64,000 bases of DNA from REEB95 sp963762425 (GCA_963762425.1 CAVXKY010000007.1:1-64000); one strand, 5' to 3'. Shown: positions 26,394-33,986, counted from the first letter of the stretch. The notes: generated by a model from the sequence alone, not told the origin. Translations and numbers: made by a program.

Positions 26394-26864
26394 ATGAGCA
26401 AAAAGCGTCAATTTCTGTGGGTGATCGGCGCCGCCGCGCTGCTCATCCTTGGGCTTAACACCAGCAGCTTCGCGGTTTTGTCCTACAACGACGCCAACAG
26501 TTTCCGTTCTGAGACCCGCGAATACCAGCTCGGCTACGCTTCCGGTACGGTCGATATGCTGCGCGCGCTGGTTGATACCCAAGGAAAAACGCGTAGCACC
26601 TGTCATGCAAAGCAGCGTCGAGTTCGTAGCGACCCGGTCGTGCAAAGCGAAGAAAGACCGCTCAGTTCGAATAACCGATGTGTTTTCCCACGCGGTAAAC
26701 CAGCTCGCCCGCGACGCCGCCGGCCGCGGTCTCGAACATCACGAACCAGAAATGGCCGGCCATGTGAACCGGCTCGGGATAGATTTCGCCGCCGAAATGG
26801 ACCGACAGGCTCACGCCGAGTGCGATGCAGAGAAGTTCGACGGTGGACATGCGTAGCGGTTTAG
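26394..26864 (+). CDS. Hypothetical exported or membrane-anchored protein with replaced C-terminus
   Basis: The first 66 residues look genuine: MSKKRQFLWVIGAAALLILG is a signal or anchor, then YNDANSFRSETREYQLGYAS and VDMLRALVD. From there the frame passes through a diverged palindromic repeat and then antisense to the small gene at 26662-26850, giving an Arg-rich tail that is unlikely to be native. I read it as a gene truncated by the repeat. It follows a transposase tail, like the gene at 24908. Confidence 0.45.
   Translation: MSKKRQFLWVIGAAALLILGLNTSSFAVLSYNDANSFRSETREYQLGYASGTVDMLRALVDTQGKTRSTCHAKQRRVRSDPVVQSEERPLSSNNRCVFPRGKPARPRRRRPRSRTSRTRNGRPCEPARDRFRRRNGPTGSRRVRCREVRRWTCVAV
26591..26655. 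repeat. Palindromic interspersed repeat, diverged
   Basis: Recognisable from gcgtagcacc at the left and gtcgtgcaaagcgaag at the right, but more diverged than other copies. It interrupts the reading frame that starts at 26394. Confidence 0.55.
26662..26850 (-). CDS. Small membrane protein, 62 residues
   Basis: The protein starts MSTVELLCIALGVSLSVHFGG and has a second hydrophobic stretch around FWFVMFETAAGGVAGELVY, giving two likely membrane segments. I do not recognise a family. It is more protein-like than the opposing plus-strand frame, which is Arg/Pro-rich. It lies downstream of the ParB-like pseudogene on the same strand. Confidence 0.55.
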   Translation of the reverse strand: MSTVELLCIALGVSLSVHFGGEIYPEPVHMAGHFWFVMFETAAGGVAGELVYRVGKHIGYSN

Positions 26865-26895
26865 CACGCTTCTCGTCAGAATCGATTGATCTACA

Positions 26896-27452
26896 TCAAC
26901 TCTTCCCGATTCCCGACCAGCCCGGCAGATGCGCGGCTTCGAGCGAACGCGCGAGGCGCTTGGCGCGCCGGAGCGCCTTTTTGGGATCCCGGCGCAGCTC
27001 ATCCGCCGATATCCGCCGCCGGAAGAAATCGGCCCAGAGGAATTCGGCGAAGGGCGTCGCGTCCTTGGGATAGTCGCCCTTCCGCCGCACCTGCGCCGCC
27101 AGGCTGCGAAAGGGATCGTCGGGCAGGCGCTTCAGGTTCTTCGGGATGGATGGAAATCGCGGCGCCTTCCCTGGGCGTCGTAGGGATGCGCCCATTGCTG
27201 GAAATCCATCAGAATCCAGAATTCGTCGCGGTCGAGCGACGACAGGTCGGCCAGCACCGCCACGTTCACCGTCGCGACTTTTTCCTCCTGCAACGCGCGG
27301 CCGAGGTGATGGTGGTCGGTGATGTAAAGCCGGCCCTTGGGGCCGCTTATGGCGGGAAAGCGGTGCGCGCGCAGGAATTCCCGCGCTTCCTTGGCGCCGA
27401 GCGCTCGCCATTGCTTGCGCTTCAGGGCGACCTCGGCATAACCCAGCGTCAT
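26896..27452 (-). pseudogene. ParB-like nuclease family protein, frameshifted
   Basis: The N-terminal frame reads MTLGYAEVALKRKQWRAL, then YITDHHHLGRALQEE, the His-rich motif of the putative ParB-like family (ParBc_2 type), and DFQQWAHPYDAQG. A one-base change near 27169-27172 shifts to PRFPSIPKNLKRLPDDPFRS, DATPFAEFLWADFF and LPGWSGIGKS. A stop lies 16 codons upstream of the ATG in a segment (LAKLRPTQ) that resembles the family N-terminus, so the 5' end may also be lost. The molecular role is not established. Confidence 0.7.
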
Positions 27453-27526
27453 CTGCGTCGGCCGTAGTTTCGCCAGCTTGGCTTTGGTGGAGGTTGGCTA
27501 TTCATGTGCCTAGGTCTCATGGCTCT

Positions 27527-27580
27527 AGCGTAGCACAGCCGAGGGCCGGAACTTCAGGCCCGAGGCGTCGTGCGAAGCAA
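27527..27580. repeat. Palindromic interspersed repeat, long type, overlapping the phaC 3' end
   Basis: Begins gcgtagcacagccgaggg and ends gtcgtgcgaagc. The phaC-like reading frame terminates inside it (27554), so the final residues SLLRTTPRA are repeat-encoded. Confidence 0.8.
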
Positions 27581-28834
27581 AGAAGGTCCTCTTCCCTTCA
27601 ACCACCCCGCCAGTTTGGGCCAGGTGTCCTTGGGCGCCTCGCGCGCCACCACCATGCCGATATGACCCAGCGGCGCGGTGAAGCGCTCCACAAGGGGCAA
27701 TTCGTCGGCCAGCGCCGCGGCGCTCGAGGGCGGCACGATGCGGTCCTGCGCCGGCACCATCACCAGGCTCGGCTGTTGCACGTTGCGCGGCAACACTGCG
27801 CGGCCAGCCACGCGCCACTCGCCCCGCCCCGGCGTGTCGCGCCCGTACCACTCGCCCAGGCATTCCAGCGCCACCGGCAGCGCGAGCGCCACGCCGTCAT
27901 TGAGCCAATCCTCGAGCGCCACGAAAGCGCGCGCCCCCTCGCCCTCGGGTTCCATCGCCGCGAAGCGCGAAAATTTCTTCACCGCCAGCAGCGGATCGAG
28001 CGCCGCGAACAGCGATTGCAGCACGTCCACTGGCACCTCGCCCATGCTCGCGAACGAGGCCGCGAAGGAACCCGCCAGCGAGCCCAACAGCTGCGCCTGC
28101 TCCGGCCGCTCGGCGTGGAATTTCCACGGCGTCGCCAGCAGCGCCAACGCGCTCACCAGATCGGGCCGCCGGTCGGCCAGCGCCAATGCCAGATTCCCGC
28201 CCATGCAATAGCCGAGGAGTAAAATTTTTCCGCCCCCGGCTGCTTGCGAAACCGCTTCGGCCGCTCGCTCCAATCGCCCGGCGATGTAATAGGTCAGGGT
28301 GAAACGCCGCTCCACTTCGCCCGGCGCGCCCCAATCGACCAGGAAAGGCCGCATGCCCTGCGCCGCCAGATAGCGCAACAGGCTGTTGCCCGGCGAGAGA
28401 TCGAGGATATAGCCGCGATTGATGAGCGAGGGCACCGCCAGCACCGGCATTCCCCCCGCCGGCGCGTAGTCGAGCAGCCGCGTCGAACCCTCCTGCCACA
28501 ACACGGGCATGTCTTCCATGTCGCGGCGGTAGGAATGGTGGCGATAGGCCTGGATGCCCGAAAGGAACAGCCCAGCGCGGCGGCGCAGCTCGCGTTCAAG
28601 CGCCCGGCCGAATTCCGCGGAATTAGCGCCGGCGAGGCTTTGCAGCAGCTCGCTTCCCTTTTCCGCCAGTTCCGGTTTCCAGGGCAGCGAGCCGCTTTTC
28701 AAGAGCGGCAAGGCGGCTTGCGAGGTCATCCAGGTCAGGCTGGCGTTGGCCAGGTGCAGCGCCAGCGGGCGCGGCCCTTGGCGTAGCGCGGGGGCCGGGT
28801 CCGGCCGCGCCTGGTTCGGGGACGCCAAATCCAT
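27554..28834 (-). CDS. phaC: PhaC-like poly(3-hydroxyalkanoate) synthase / alpha-beta hydrolase
   Basis: The 426-residue protein polymerises 3-hydroxyacyl-CoA at the granule surface if active. It carries the synthase-type lipase box GYCMGGN with Cys as nucleophile, VPSLINRGYILDL, FLVDWGAPGEVER, the Asp in PAQDRIVPP and the His in GHIGM. It is shorter than class I PhaC (about 600 residues), nearer class III size, and has an upstream PhaE-like partner. The N-terminal part overlaps that gene by about 210 bp in another frame. The C-terminus after about WLKG comes from a palindromic repeat. Confidence 0.82.
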   Translation of the reverse strand: MDLASPNQARPDPAPALRQGPRPLALHLANASLTWMTSQAALPLLKSGSLPWKPELAEKGSELLQSLAGANSAEFGRALERELRRRAGLFLSGIQAYRHHSYRRDMEDMPVLWQEGSTRLLDYAPAGGMPVLAVPSLINRGYILDLSPGNSLLRYLAAQGMRPFLVDWGAPGEVERRFTLTYYIAGRLERAAEAVSQAAGGGKILLLGYCMGGNLALALADRRPDLVSALALLATPWKFHAERPEQAQLLGSLAGSFAASFASMGEVPVDVLQSLFAALDPLLAVKKFSRFAAMEPEGEGARAFVALEDWLNDGVALALPVALECLGEWYGRDTPGRGEWRVAGRAVLPRNVQQPSLVMVPAQDRIVPPSSAAALADELPLVERFTAPLGHIGMVVAREAPKDTWPKLAGWLKGRGPSLLRTTPRA

Positions 28835-28985
28835 GGCCGAAGCCTCCCTGCTGCGGCGAAAGCCCCTTGAACAGTCCCGCCATGCCCTGGGCGAAGGCCG
28901 GGTCGGCCGCCATGGCGATCAACTGCTCCTGCCACAGCGCCACATAGCGCCGGGCAAGCTCTGCGAGATCGGGCGGTTCCGCCAT
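28623..28985 (-). CDS. PhaE-like/granule-associated small protein
   Basis: The 120-residue protein starts MAEPPDLAELARRYVALWQEQ, has a Gly/Pro/Ala-rich middle, a coiled-coil-like segment (DDLASRLAALEKRLAALE) and a basic tail (KGKRAAAKPRRR). The order helical N-terminus, flexible linker and C-terminal coiled coil resembles PhaE-type or phasin-like partners. It directly precedes phaC and overlaps its first 71 codons in a different frame. The function is inferred from position and composition only. Confidence 0.6.
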   Translation of the reverse strand: MAEPPDLAELARRYVALWQEQLIAMAADPAFAQGMAGLFKGLSPQQGGFGHGFGVPEPGAAGPGPRATPRAAPAGAAPGQRQPDLDDLASRLAALEKRLAALETGTGGKGKRAAAKPRRR

Positions 28986-29066
28986 GGGGCGCAGTATAAG
29001 CCGGGTTTTGTGAACCCTTCTAGGCTTCGCAAACGGCCTCCTGACTGGACCCGTTCTGTGGGGCTT

Positions 29067-29166
29067 CCGCGTAGCAAAGGCCGAGCGCGAACCAAGCGCC
29101 GGCCGTCTCAAGCCAAGCCCGTAGCAAAGCCATCGCCCAAGCCTAGGGCGATGGCGTCTTGCGAAG
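29067..29166. repeat. Two tandem palindromic interspersed repeats, diverged
   Basis: First copy from ccgcgtagcaaaggcc to about 29116, second from cccgtagcaaagcc to gtcttgcgaagg at 29166. They lie between the divergent PhaE-like gene and phaR. This is the last occurrence of the family in the window. Confidence 0.7.
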
Positions 29167-29226
29167 GGAAAGAAGCATAAATATTGCGCTGCACAAGCCC
29201 GGGTGATTCCTGATATGCTCGTTTTT

Positions 29227-29856
29227 ATGGCAAGCGATACGGCGAAAATGGTTTCCAAGGCGGCCCAGGCCGCGGGGGGTGCCGAGGCCCCGGCCACGGT
29301 CATCAAGAAATACGCCAACCGGCGGCTCTACAACACCGCCACCAGCTCCTATGTGACGCTCGACGATCTGAGCAACATGGTGAAGCAGGGCGGCGAGTTC
29401 GTGGTCTACGACGCCAAGACCGGCGAGGACATCACCCGCTCGGTGCTGACCCAGATCATCGTCGAGGAGGAGCAGAAGGGCGAGGCGATGCTGCCCACCA
29501 ATTTCCTGCGCCAGCTCATCGGGCTCTACGGCGGCAACATGCAATGGCTGGTGCCGAGCTATCTCGAGCACGCCATGGCCTCGTTCGCGCACAACCAGGA
29601 CCAGATGCGCAAATCGCTCCAGGACGCCTTCGGCGGCATGTTCCCGTTCGGCCCGCTGGAGCAGATGGGCAAGCAGAACCTGGCGCTGCTGGAAAAGACC
29701 ATGCAGATGTTCACGGCGTTTCCCACCCCCGGCGGCACGGGCGCGGGCGGCGAGACCAAGCCCAAGGATCCAGCCTCCTCGCTCAACGAGCTCAAAGAGC
29801 GCATCAACGCGCTCCAGCAGCAGATCGAACAACTCGGCAAGAAGCCGAAGGAATAG
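29227..29856 (+). CDS. phaR: Polyhydroxyalkanoate synthesis repressor PhaR
   Basis: PhaR binds PHB granules and DNA and represses phasin and PHA genes. The 209-residue product has the PHB accumulation regulator DNA-binding domain (IKKYANRRLYNTATSSYVTLDDL), then the PHB-binding domain (LPTNFLRQLIGLYGGNMQWL and YLEHAMASF), and a coiled-coil end (LKERINALQQQIEQL). The start was set at MASDTAKM; in-frame ATGs at 29203 and 29215 are possible, and none has a clear ribosome site. It is divergent from the phaC operon. Confidence 0.92.
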   Translation: MASDTAKMVSKAAQAAGGAEAPATVIKKYANRRLYNTATSSYVTLDDLSNMVKQGGEFVVYDAKTGEDITRSVLTQIIVEEEQKGEAMLPTNFLRQLIGLYGGNMQWLVPSYLEHAMASFAHNQDQMRKSLQDAFGGMFPFGPLEQMGKQNLALLEKTMQMFTAFPTPGGTGAGGETKPKDPASSLNELKERINALQQQIEQLGKKPKE

Positions 29857-29873
29857 CCCCACACTTTTTGTTA

Positions 29874-29898
29874 TTCCCGCGAAAGCGGGAATCCAGAT
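29874..29898. repeat. Hairpin repeat attcccgcg/cgggaat
   Basis: A short hairpin (attcccgcgaaagcgggaat) followed by ccag, of the type seen at 21100-21124. It follows the phaR stop by about 18 bp and may end its transcript. Confidence 0.6.
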
Positions 29899-29922
29899 TC
29901 CTTTAATCTAGAAAACTATAGT

Positions 29923-30000
29923 CTCTGCTTCGATAAGCTCAGCATGAGGCCCTTTGCTTTGTCTCATGCTTCGATAAGCTCAGCATGAGGCCCTTTTTCT
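29923..30000. repeat. Tandem repeat, about 28 bp x 2, plus a related unit downstream
   Basis: The unit gcttcgataagctcagcatg + aggcccttt occurs at about 29927 and again at about 29970. A related cctgagcctgtcgaagggc unit, also seen at 170-211, is at 30024-30049. All are in non-coding DNA between phaR and the convergent GGDEF-EAL gene. Confidence 0.6.
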
Positions 30001-30076
30001 TTATGCCATGCGCCCAAGCTTCCTCACCCTGAGCCTGTCGAAGGGCGCAGGATGTGAATGCAGCACAAGACGAATT

Positions 30077-31834
30077 TTAAGACGCCGCTTCCGACAAGAG
30101 CTTGCGCGGCGAGGCCGGCGCTTGGAGCCAGGGCTTTTCGAGCGAGGGCGTACCGAAGAGATAGCCTTGCAGGAACTGGACGCCTTCGCGCCGCAGCAGC
30201 GCCGCCTCCTCGGGGGTCTCGACCCATTCGGCCACGGTGGCGAGGTTGAGGCCCTTGGCCAGGCCCACCAAATGGCGCAGGAAAACCTGGTTCTCGGGGT
30301 TGCTCGCAAGGTTGCGCACGAACGAGCCGTCGATCTTGACGGTGTCGACCGATAGCGCCTGCAAATGCCGGAGCGAGGTGAAGCCCGCGCCGAAATCGTC
30401 GAGCGCCACGCGGCAGCCGAGATCGCGCAGCGTGCGCACGAAACTGGCCGATTCCACGATGTCGTGCAACGCCGCGGTTTCGGTGATCTCCACCACCAGC
30501 CGGCTCGCCACCTCGGGCTTGCCCTTCAACAGCGAGGAGATGGCGCGCAGCCACGGCCGGTCGGTCGCGGTCAGGCCCGAGATGTTGAAGGCGAGCCGCG
30601 CTTCGGGCTTGTCGCTCACTTCCGCGATCGCCTTCTCCAGCACGTAACGGTCGATCAGGCGGATGAAGCCCAGCTGCTCGATCGCGGCGACGAAATCGCC
30701 GGCCAGCATCATCTGGCCGTCCTCGCCGATCATGCGCAACAGACACTCGTAATGGTCGGTGGCGCCGGTGTCGCTTGCCACCACCGGCTGATAGGCGAAG
30801 ACCAGGCGGTTATCTTTCAGCGCGCGCTGCACGCGCTCGCCCAGCGCCATGCCGAAACGGTGGCGCGAGCGTTGTTCCTCGGTGATCTGGTAGGTGACGA
30901 AGCAATCGCGGCCGGCGCGTTTGGCTTCGGCCAGCGCGGTTTCGGCGCGGGTCATCACGTCATAGGCGGTCTTGGCCTGCTCGGGGAACGTGGCGCAGCC
31001 GATCGAGACGGTGGCGTAGACCGGGCCGGCGACGGTGTCGATCGGCATTTGGCCCACCGCGGCCAGGATCTTCTCCGCGGCGATGGCGGTGTTCTGCTCG
31101 GCGCAATCCGCCAGCACGATGCCGAAGCGGTCGCCGCCGACGCGGCCGATGACGTCGCTCACCCGCAGGCAGCGGTCGAGCCGCTGGCCGATCTCGATGA
31201 TGACCGAATCCGCCGCCTTGTAGCCGAAGGCGTCGTTGATATTGACCAGCTTGTCGACGCCGACCGCGAGATAGGCGCCGCTGTCGCCCGAACGCGAGCT
31301 CGAGGCCAGCACGTGGTCGAGCGCCTCGCGCAGCCGCTGCTTGTTGTAATGGCCGGTGAGCTCGTCGTAATTGGCCAGATGCTCGAGCCGCTGCTCGGCC
31401 GCCTTGCGCCCGCTGATGAGGCGCAGCACGCCCAGCACGCGATGGGGCTTGGCGGGCTGGCCGGATTGGGTGGATTGGGTGGATTGGGTGGATTGGAATG
31501 GTTGGGACGGGCCCGGATCGGCCGCGCCGCGGTCGTGGAACCAGGCGAAATGGCCGTTGTCGAGGCGCAGGCGGTATTCGCAGTCGAAAGTGGCGTTCTG
31601 GTTCAGATGCGCGCTAAGGCGTTGCGCGCGGATGGGGCGGTCGTCGCCGTGGATGCGCGCGGCGAAATCCTCGGCCGAGGATATGGCGGCGAAATCGAAT
31701 TCGAGCGCTTCGAGCGCGCCGTGCCAGCGCAGCCTGTCGCTTTGGACGTCCCACACATAAGCCACGTCGCCGGCGGCCGAAAGCGCCGCCAAAACCTGGC
31801 CGGTTTCGTCCGCAATCTTTGTCTTGTCCGCCAT
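30077..31834 (-). CDS. PAS-GGDEF-EAL protein (predicted c-di-GMP phosphodiesterase)
   Basis: The 585-residue protein has a PAS-like N-terminus (about 1-110), a short Ser/Thr/Gln repeat linker (115-124), a GGDEF domain (about 150-315) and an EAL domain (about 330-570). The cyclase signature is GGDRF (233-237), so diguanylate cyclase activity is unlikely; the domain may bind GTP as a regulator. The EAL signature reads ECL (363-365), retaining Glu, with DDFGAG, KIDGSF and the Glu in AEWVET present, so phosphodiesterase activity is plausible. Start MADKTKIADE at 31834. No membrane segment is seen. Confidence 0.88.
   Translation of the reverse strand: MADKTKIADETGQVLAALSAAGDVAYVWDVQSDRLRWHGALEALEFDFAAISSAEDFAARIHGDDRPIRAQRLSAHLNQNATFDCEYRLRLDNGHFAWFHDRGAADPGPSQPFQSTQSTQSTQSGQPAKPHRVLGVLRLISGRKAAEQRLEHLANYDELTGHYNKQRLREALDHVLASSSRSGDSGAYLAVGVDKLVNINDAFGYKAADSVIIEIGQRLDRCLRVSDVIGRVGGDRFGIVLADCAEQNTAIAAEKILAAVGQMPIDTVAGPVYATVSIGCATFPEQAKTAYDVMTRAETALAEAKRAGRDCFVTYQITEEQRSRHRFGMALGERVQRALKDNRLVFAYQPVVASDTGATDHYECLLRMIGEDGQMMLAGDFVAAIEQLGFIRLIDRYVLEKAIAEVSDKPEARLAFNISGLTATDRPWLRAISSLLKGKPEVASRLVVEITETAALHDIVESASFVRTLRDLGCRVALDDFGAGFTSLRHLQALSVDTVKIDGSFVRNLASNPENQVFLRHLVGLAKGLNLATVAEWVETPEEAALLRREGVQFLQGYLFGTPSLEKPWLQAPASPRKLLSEAAS
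31463..31498. repeat. 9-bp tandem repeat inside the GGDEF-EAL gene
   Basis: Three perfect ggattgggt units and a fourth ending ggaa encode a Ser-Thr-Gln repeat in the linker between the PAS-like and GGDEF domains. Copy-number changes would keep the frame. Confidence 0.8.
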
Positions 31835-31921
31835 GAAACCCGAGGTAAACCGAGACACCGTCACCCAGTGTCCCCATAAAAACTTTAGGAACCCTTAAAC
31901 GCCCCGCACTTGTCGCGAATT

Positions 31922-32779
31922 TTAGCGATCGGCCCCCGCCGCCGGCGTGTTCGCGGTTAAGAAAGGAATAACCGCCTGATTGAACTCGCGCGGCAGGACA
32001 ATATTGAAGAAATGGCCGCCCTGGGCCAGGAACTTGGCCTCCGCACCGGGGATCGAGCGGGCCAGTTCCTCCGAGAAATAGGCCGGCGTAATCAGGTCGT
32101 CCTGGGCGGCGATCACCAGGGTGGGCGTGCGGATGCGGCCCAATTCGGCGGTGCGGTCGAAGGCCAGGATGGCGTCGATCCGGCTCAATGTGATCTCCGG
32201 CGCCGAGAAGCTCGCCAGCATCTGCGCCTCGATCTGGCGCAGTTTCTCGTTGTTGCGCGCGATATAGAAGCTTGGATAGAGGAACAGCGAGCTTGCCTGC
32301 ACGTAGCTTGCGGGCCCGAGGCGCGCCAGGGTCTCGCGCCGAAGCGCGAACAGGCGGCGGAAATAGGCGTCGGCTTTGGTCCAACTTGAGGCGATGACGA
32401 TGCTGGCGAGGCGCCTTGGATGTTCCAACGCCAGGATCTGGGCGATTGCGCCGCCGGTCGAATGGCCGATGACATGCGCCTTGTCGATGCCGAGCGCGTC
32501 CAACAGCGCAACCGCGTCGGCCGCCATCTTGTCGACGGTGTAGGCGATCTTGTCGACGGTGTAGGCGATCTTGTCGACGGTGTAGGCGATCTTGTCGTGG
32601 TCGCTCTGACCGATGCCGCGATGATCGAAGGCGATGGTATCGAAGGATTTGGCGAAGACCGGCGCCTGCTCGCGCCAATGGCTGGCATTGCCCCCCAAGC
32701 CGGTGACAAACAGCACGGGGAAGCCGGCTCCTTGGCGCTCATAATAGAGCTGGCAATCGCCGATCGAGATGCGCGGCAT
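31922..32779 (-). CDS. Alpha/beta hydrolase with internal tandem repeat
   Basis: The 285-residue protein starts MPRISIGDCQLYYER. It has the oxyanion GLGG segment, HRGIGQS, the nucleophile elbow GHSTGG, the Asp in AAQDDLITP and the His in GGHFFN, a complete catalytic triad. Between HRGIGQS and the following helix, the seven-residue unit KIAYTVD occurs three times, encoded by a 21-bp tandem repeat; relatives have one. The fold resembles the RutD/3-oxoadipate enol-lactonase group, but the substrate is unknown. Confidence 0.85.
   Translation of the reverse strand: MPRISIGDCQLYYERQGAGFPVLFVTGLGGNASHWREQAPVFAKSFDTIAFDHRGIGQSDHDKIAYTVDKIAYTVDKIAYTVDKMAADAVALLDALGIDKAHVIGHSTGGAIAQILALEHPRRLASIVIASSWTKADAYFRRLFALRRETLARLGPASYVQASSLFLYPSFYIARNNEKLRQIEAQMLASFSAPEITLSRIDAILAFDRTAELGRIRTPTLVIAAQDDLITPAYFSEELARSIPGAEAKFLAQGGHFFNIVLPREFNQAVIPFLTANTPAAGADR
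32526..32588. repeat. 21-bp perfect tandem repeat (3 units and a partial)
   Basis: Units at 32526-32546, 32547-32567 and 32568-32588 are identical, and a partial unit follows. It is in frame within the hydrolase gene, so it is a candidate variable-number repeat. Confidence 0.9.
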
Positions 32780-32909
32780 AAATCGAGAGACTCCACACGC
32801 GATTCGTCTTTGGCCGCTGGTATCATCTTGCGGCAAGGCTGTCAAACGCGCGGCGTGAATGGCAATCCTGCCGTGCCCACATGGCCGTCCAAAACTTCAC
32901 CAGGGAGGC

Positions 32910-33083
32910 TCAGAGGTCGGCGAGACGCGACCAGACGGTGACGGCGGCGGCAAGAATCAGCCCTACGACCGCGACCGAGGCATCGAAAGCGGGCGCCAGC
33001 AGCAGCCACAAAACGAACGCGCCAACCGCTATGGCGGCGACACCCGGATATTCGCGCCACAGGTCGCGTATCAATATCGACAT
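32910..33083 (-). CDS. Small membrane protein, 57 residues
   Basis: The protein starts MSILIRDLWREYPG and has two hydrophobic stretches (VAAIAVGAFVLWLLLAP and SVAVVGLILAAAVTVW), so it is probably a two-helix inner-membrane protein. No family is recognised. An in-frame ATG at 33113 would add ten residues. It is upstream of the hydrolase gene but separated by about 130 bp. Confidence 0.6.
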   Translation of the reverse strand: MSILIRDLWREYPGVAAIAVGAFVLWLLLAPAFDASVAVVGLILAAAVTVWSRLADL

Positions 33084-33284
33084 GGCCGAACTATATATGA
33101 AATTATCCACCAAATCTTTTCCACGTCAACCATGCGCCCTTGCCAAACCGCGCCGACGTGATATGAAGGAACACCTCCTCGGACGGAAGGCACATTGGTT
33201 TCATGCCAGACGTCCATCGCCAGGCCCGTACGTGTCGCGGCCTCGGTGAATGCTAAAGCGCAAACAGTTCTTAAGAGGATGATG

Positions 33285-33980
33285 ATGTCATCGACGGCGC
33301 ACACCGCCCGCATGATCGCCAAGCTTCTCGCTAATCGCGCCACCACGCGCGAGGAAATCCCCGATCTGATCGACCAGGTCCACCGCACCTTGTTGAACAT
33401 CGGCCGGCCGCGCGGCCGGCCCGAATCCGTCAAGGACGAGGTGGCGATCAAGATTGCGCCTACTGCGTCTCCGAAGCGGCGTGGCCGCAAGCCACGCGAA
33501 GCGGCACCGCCGGTTGCGGCGCCGGTCGTCGAGACCGTGCCGGTCGTTTCCCCCGCGCCCACGCTGTTGCGCCGCACCGAGATCAAAGAAACGGTCGAGA
33601 TTGCGCCCGCCCCCGCCCCTTCATTCGACGGCGTCGCGCGCGGCGTGGTGCGCTGGTTCGATCCGCAGACGCGGCGCGGCGGACTCCGGCTTCAAGGCGT
33701 TGGCGGCGACGTCGCGGTCGAGCCGCAACTCCTGGCGCAATCCAATATCACCCGCCTGTTCAAGGGACAGGAGGTCGAGGCCCGGCTTGCCGGCACGCCC
33801 GAGGCGCCCCAATTGCTGGAATTGAAGTTGCGTGCCGCCGGTGTGGATGCCCATGCCAGTTCCGGCCTGGTGCGCGCACGGCAGCAGAAACCGGTCGTGG
33901 TCGAGCTGAAACGCGAGGCGTTGAAACGCCATTCGGCGCGCGACGCGGCCGAGCAGCTTTTGCCAAATCGCTCGCGTTAG
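33285..33980 (+). CDS. MucR-like N-terminus, AT-hook motifs and cold-shock-like domain fusion
   Basis: The 231-residue protein starts MSSTAHTARM, 6 bp after aagagg. Residues 8-38 (IAKLLANRATTREEIPDLID, then QVHRTLL) resemble the MucR/Ros N-terminal domain but no zinc finger follows. GRPRGRP (40-46) and KRRGRKPR (64-71) look like AT-hooks. After a Pro/Val-rich linker, residues 117-185 (GVARGVVRWFDPQTRRGG and GGDVAVEPQLL) resemble a cold-shock/OB domain. The order suggests an oligomerising nucleic-acid-binding or nucleoid-associated protein. The target and role are unknown. Confidence 0.7.
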   Translation: MSSTAHTARMIAKLLANRATTREEIPDLIDQVHRTLLNIGRPRGRPESVKDEVAIKIAPTASPKRRGRKPREAAPPVAAPVVETVPVVSPAPTLLRRTEIKETVEIAPAPAPSFDGVARGVVRWFDPQTRRGGLRLQGVGGDVAVEPQLLAQSNITRLFKGQEVEARLAGTPEAPQLLELKLRAAGVDAHASSGLVRARQQKPVVVELKREALKRHSARDAAEQLLPNRSR

Positions 33981-33986
33981 GCGGAT

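Noticed and set aside
26672..26864. C-terminal half of the plus-strand frame starting at 26394 as native protein
   Set aside because: It is Arg/Pro-rich, begins inside a repeat, and is antisense to a more protein-like small membrane gene.
32526..32588. Tandem units as a CRISPR or regulatory iteron array
   Set aside because: The 21-bp units have no spacers and are in frame within a protein gene.
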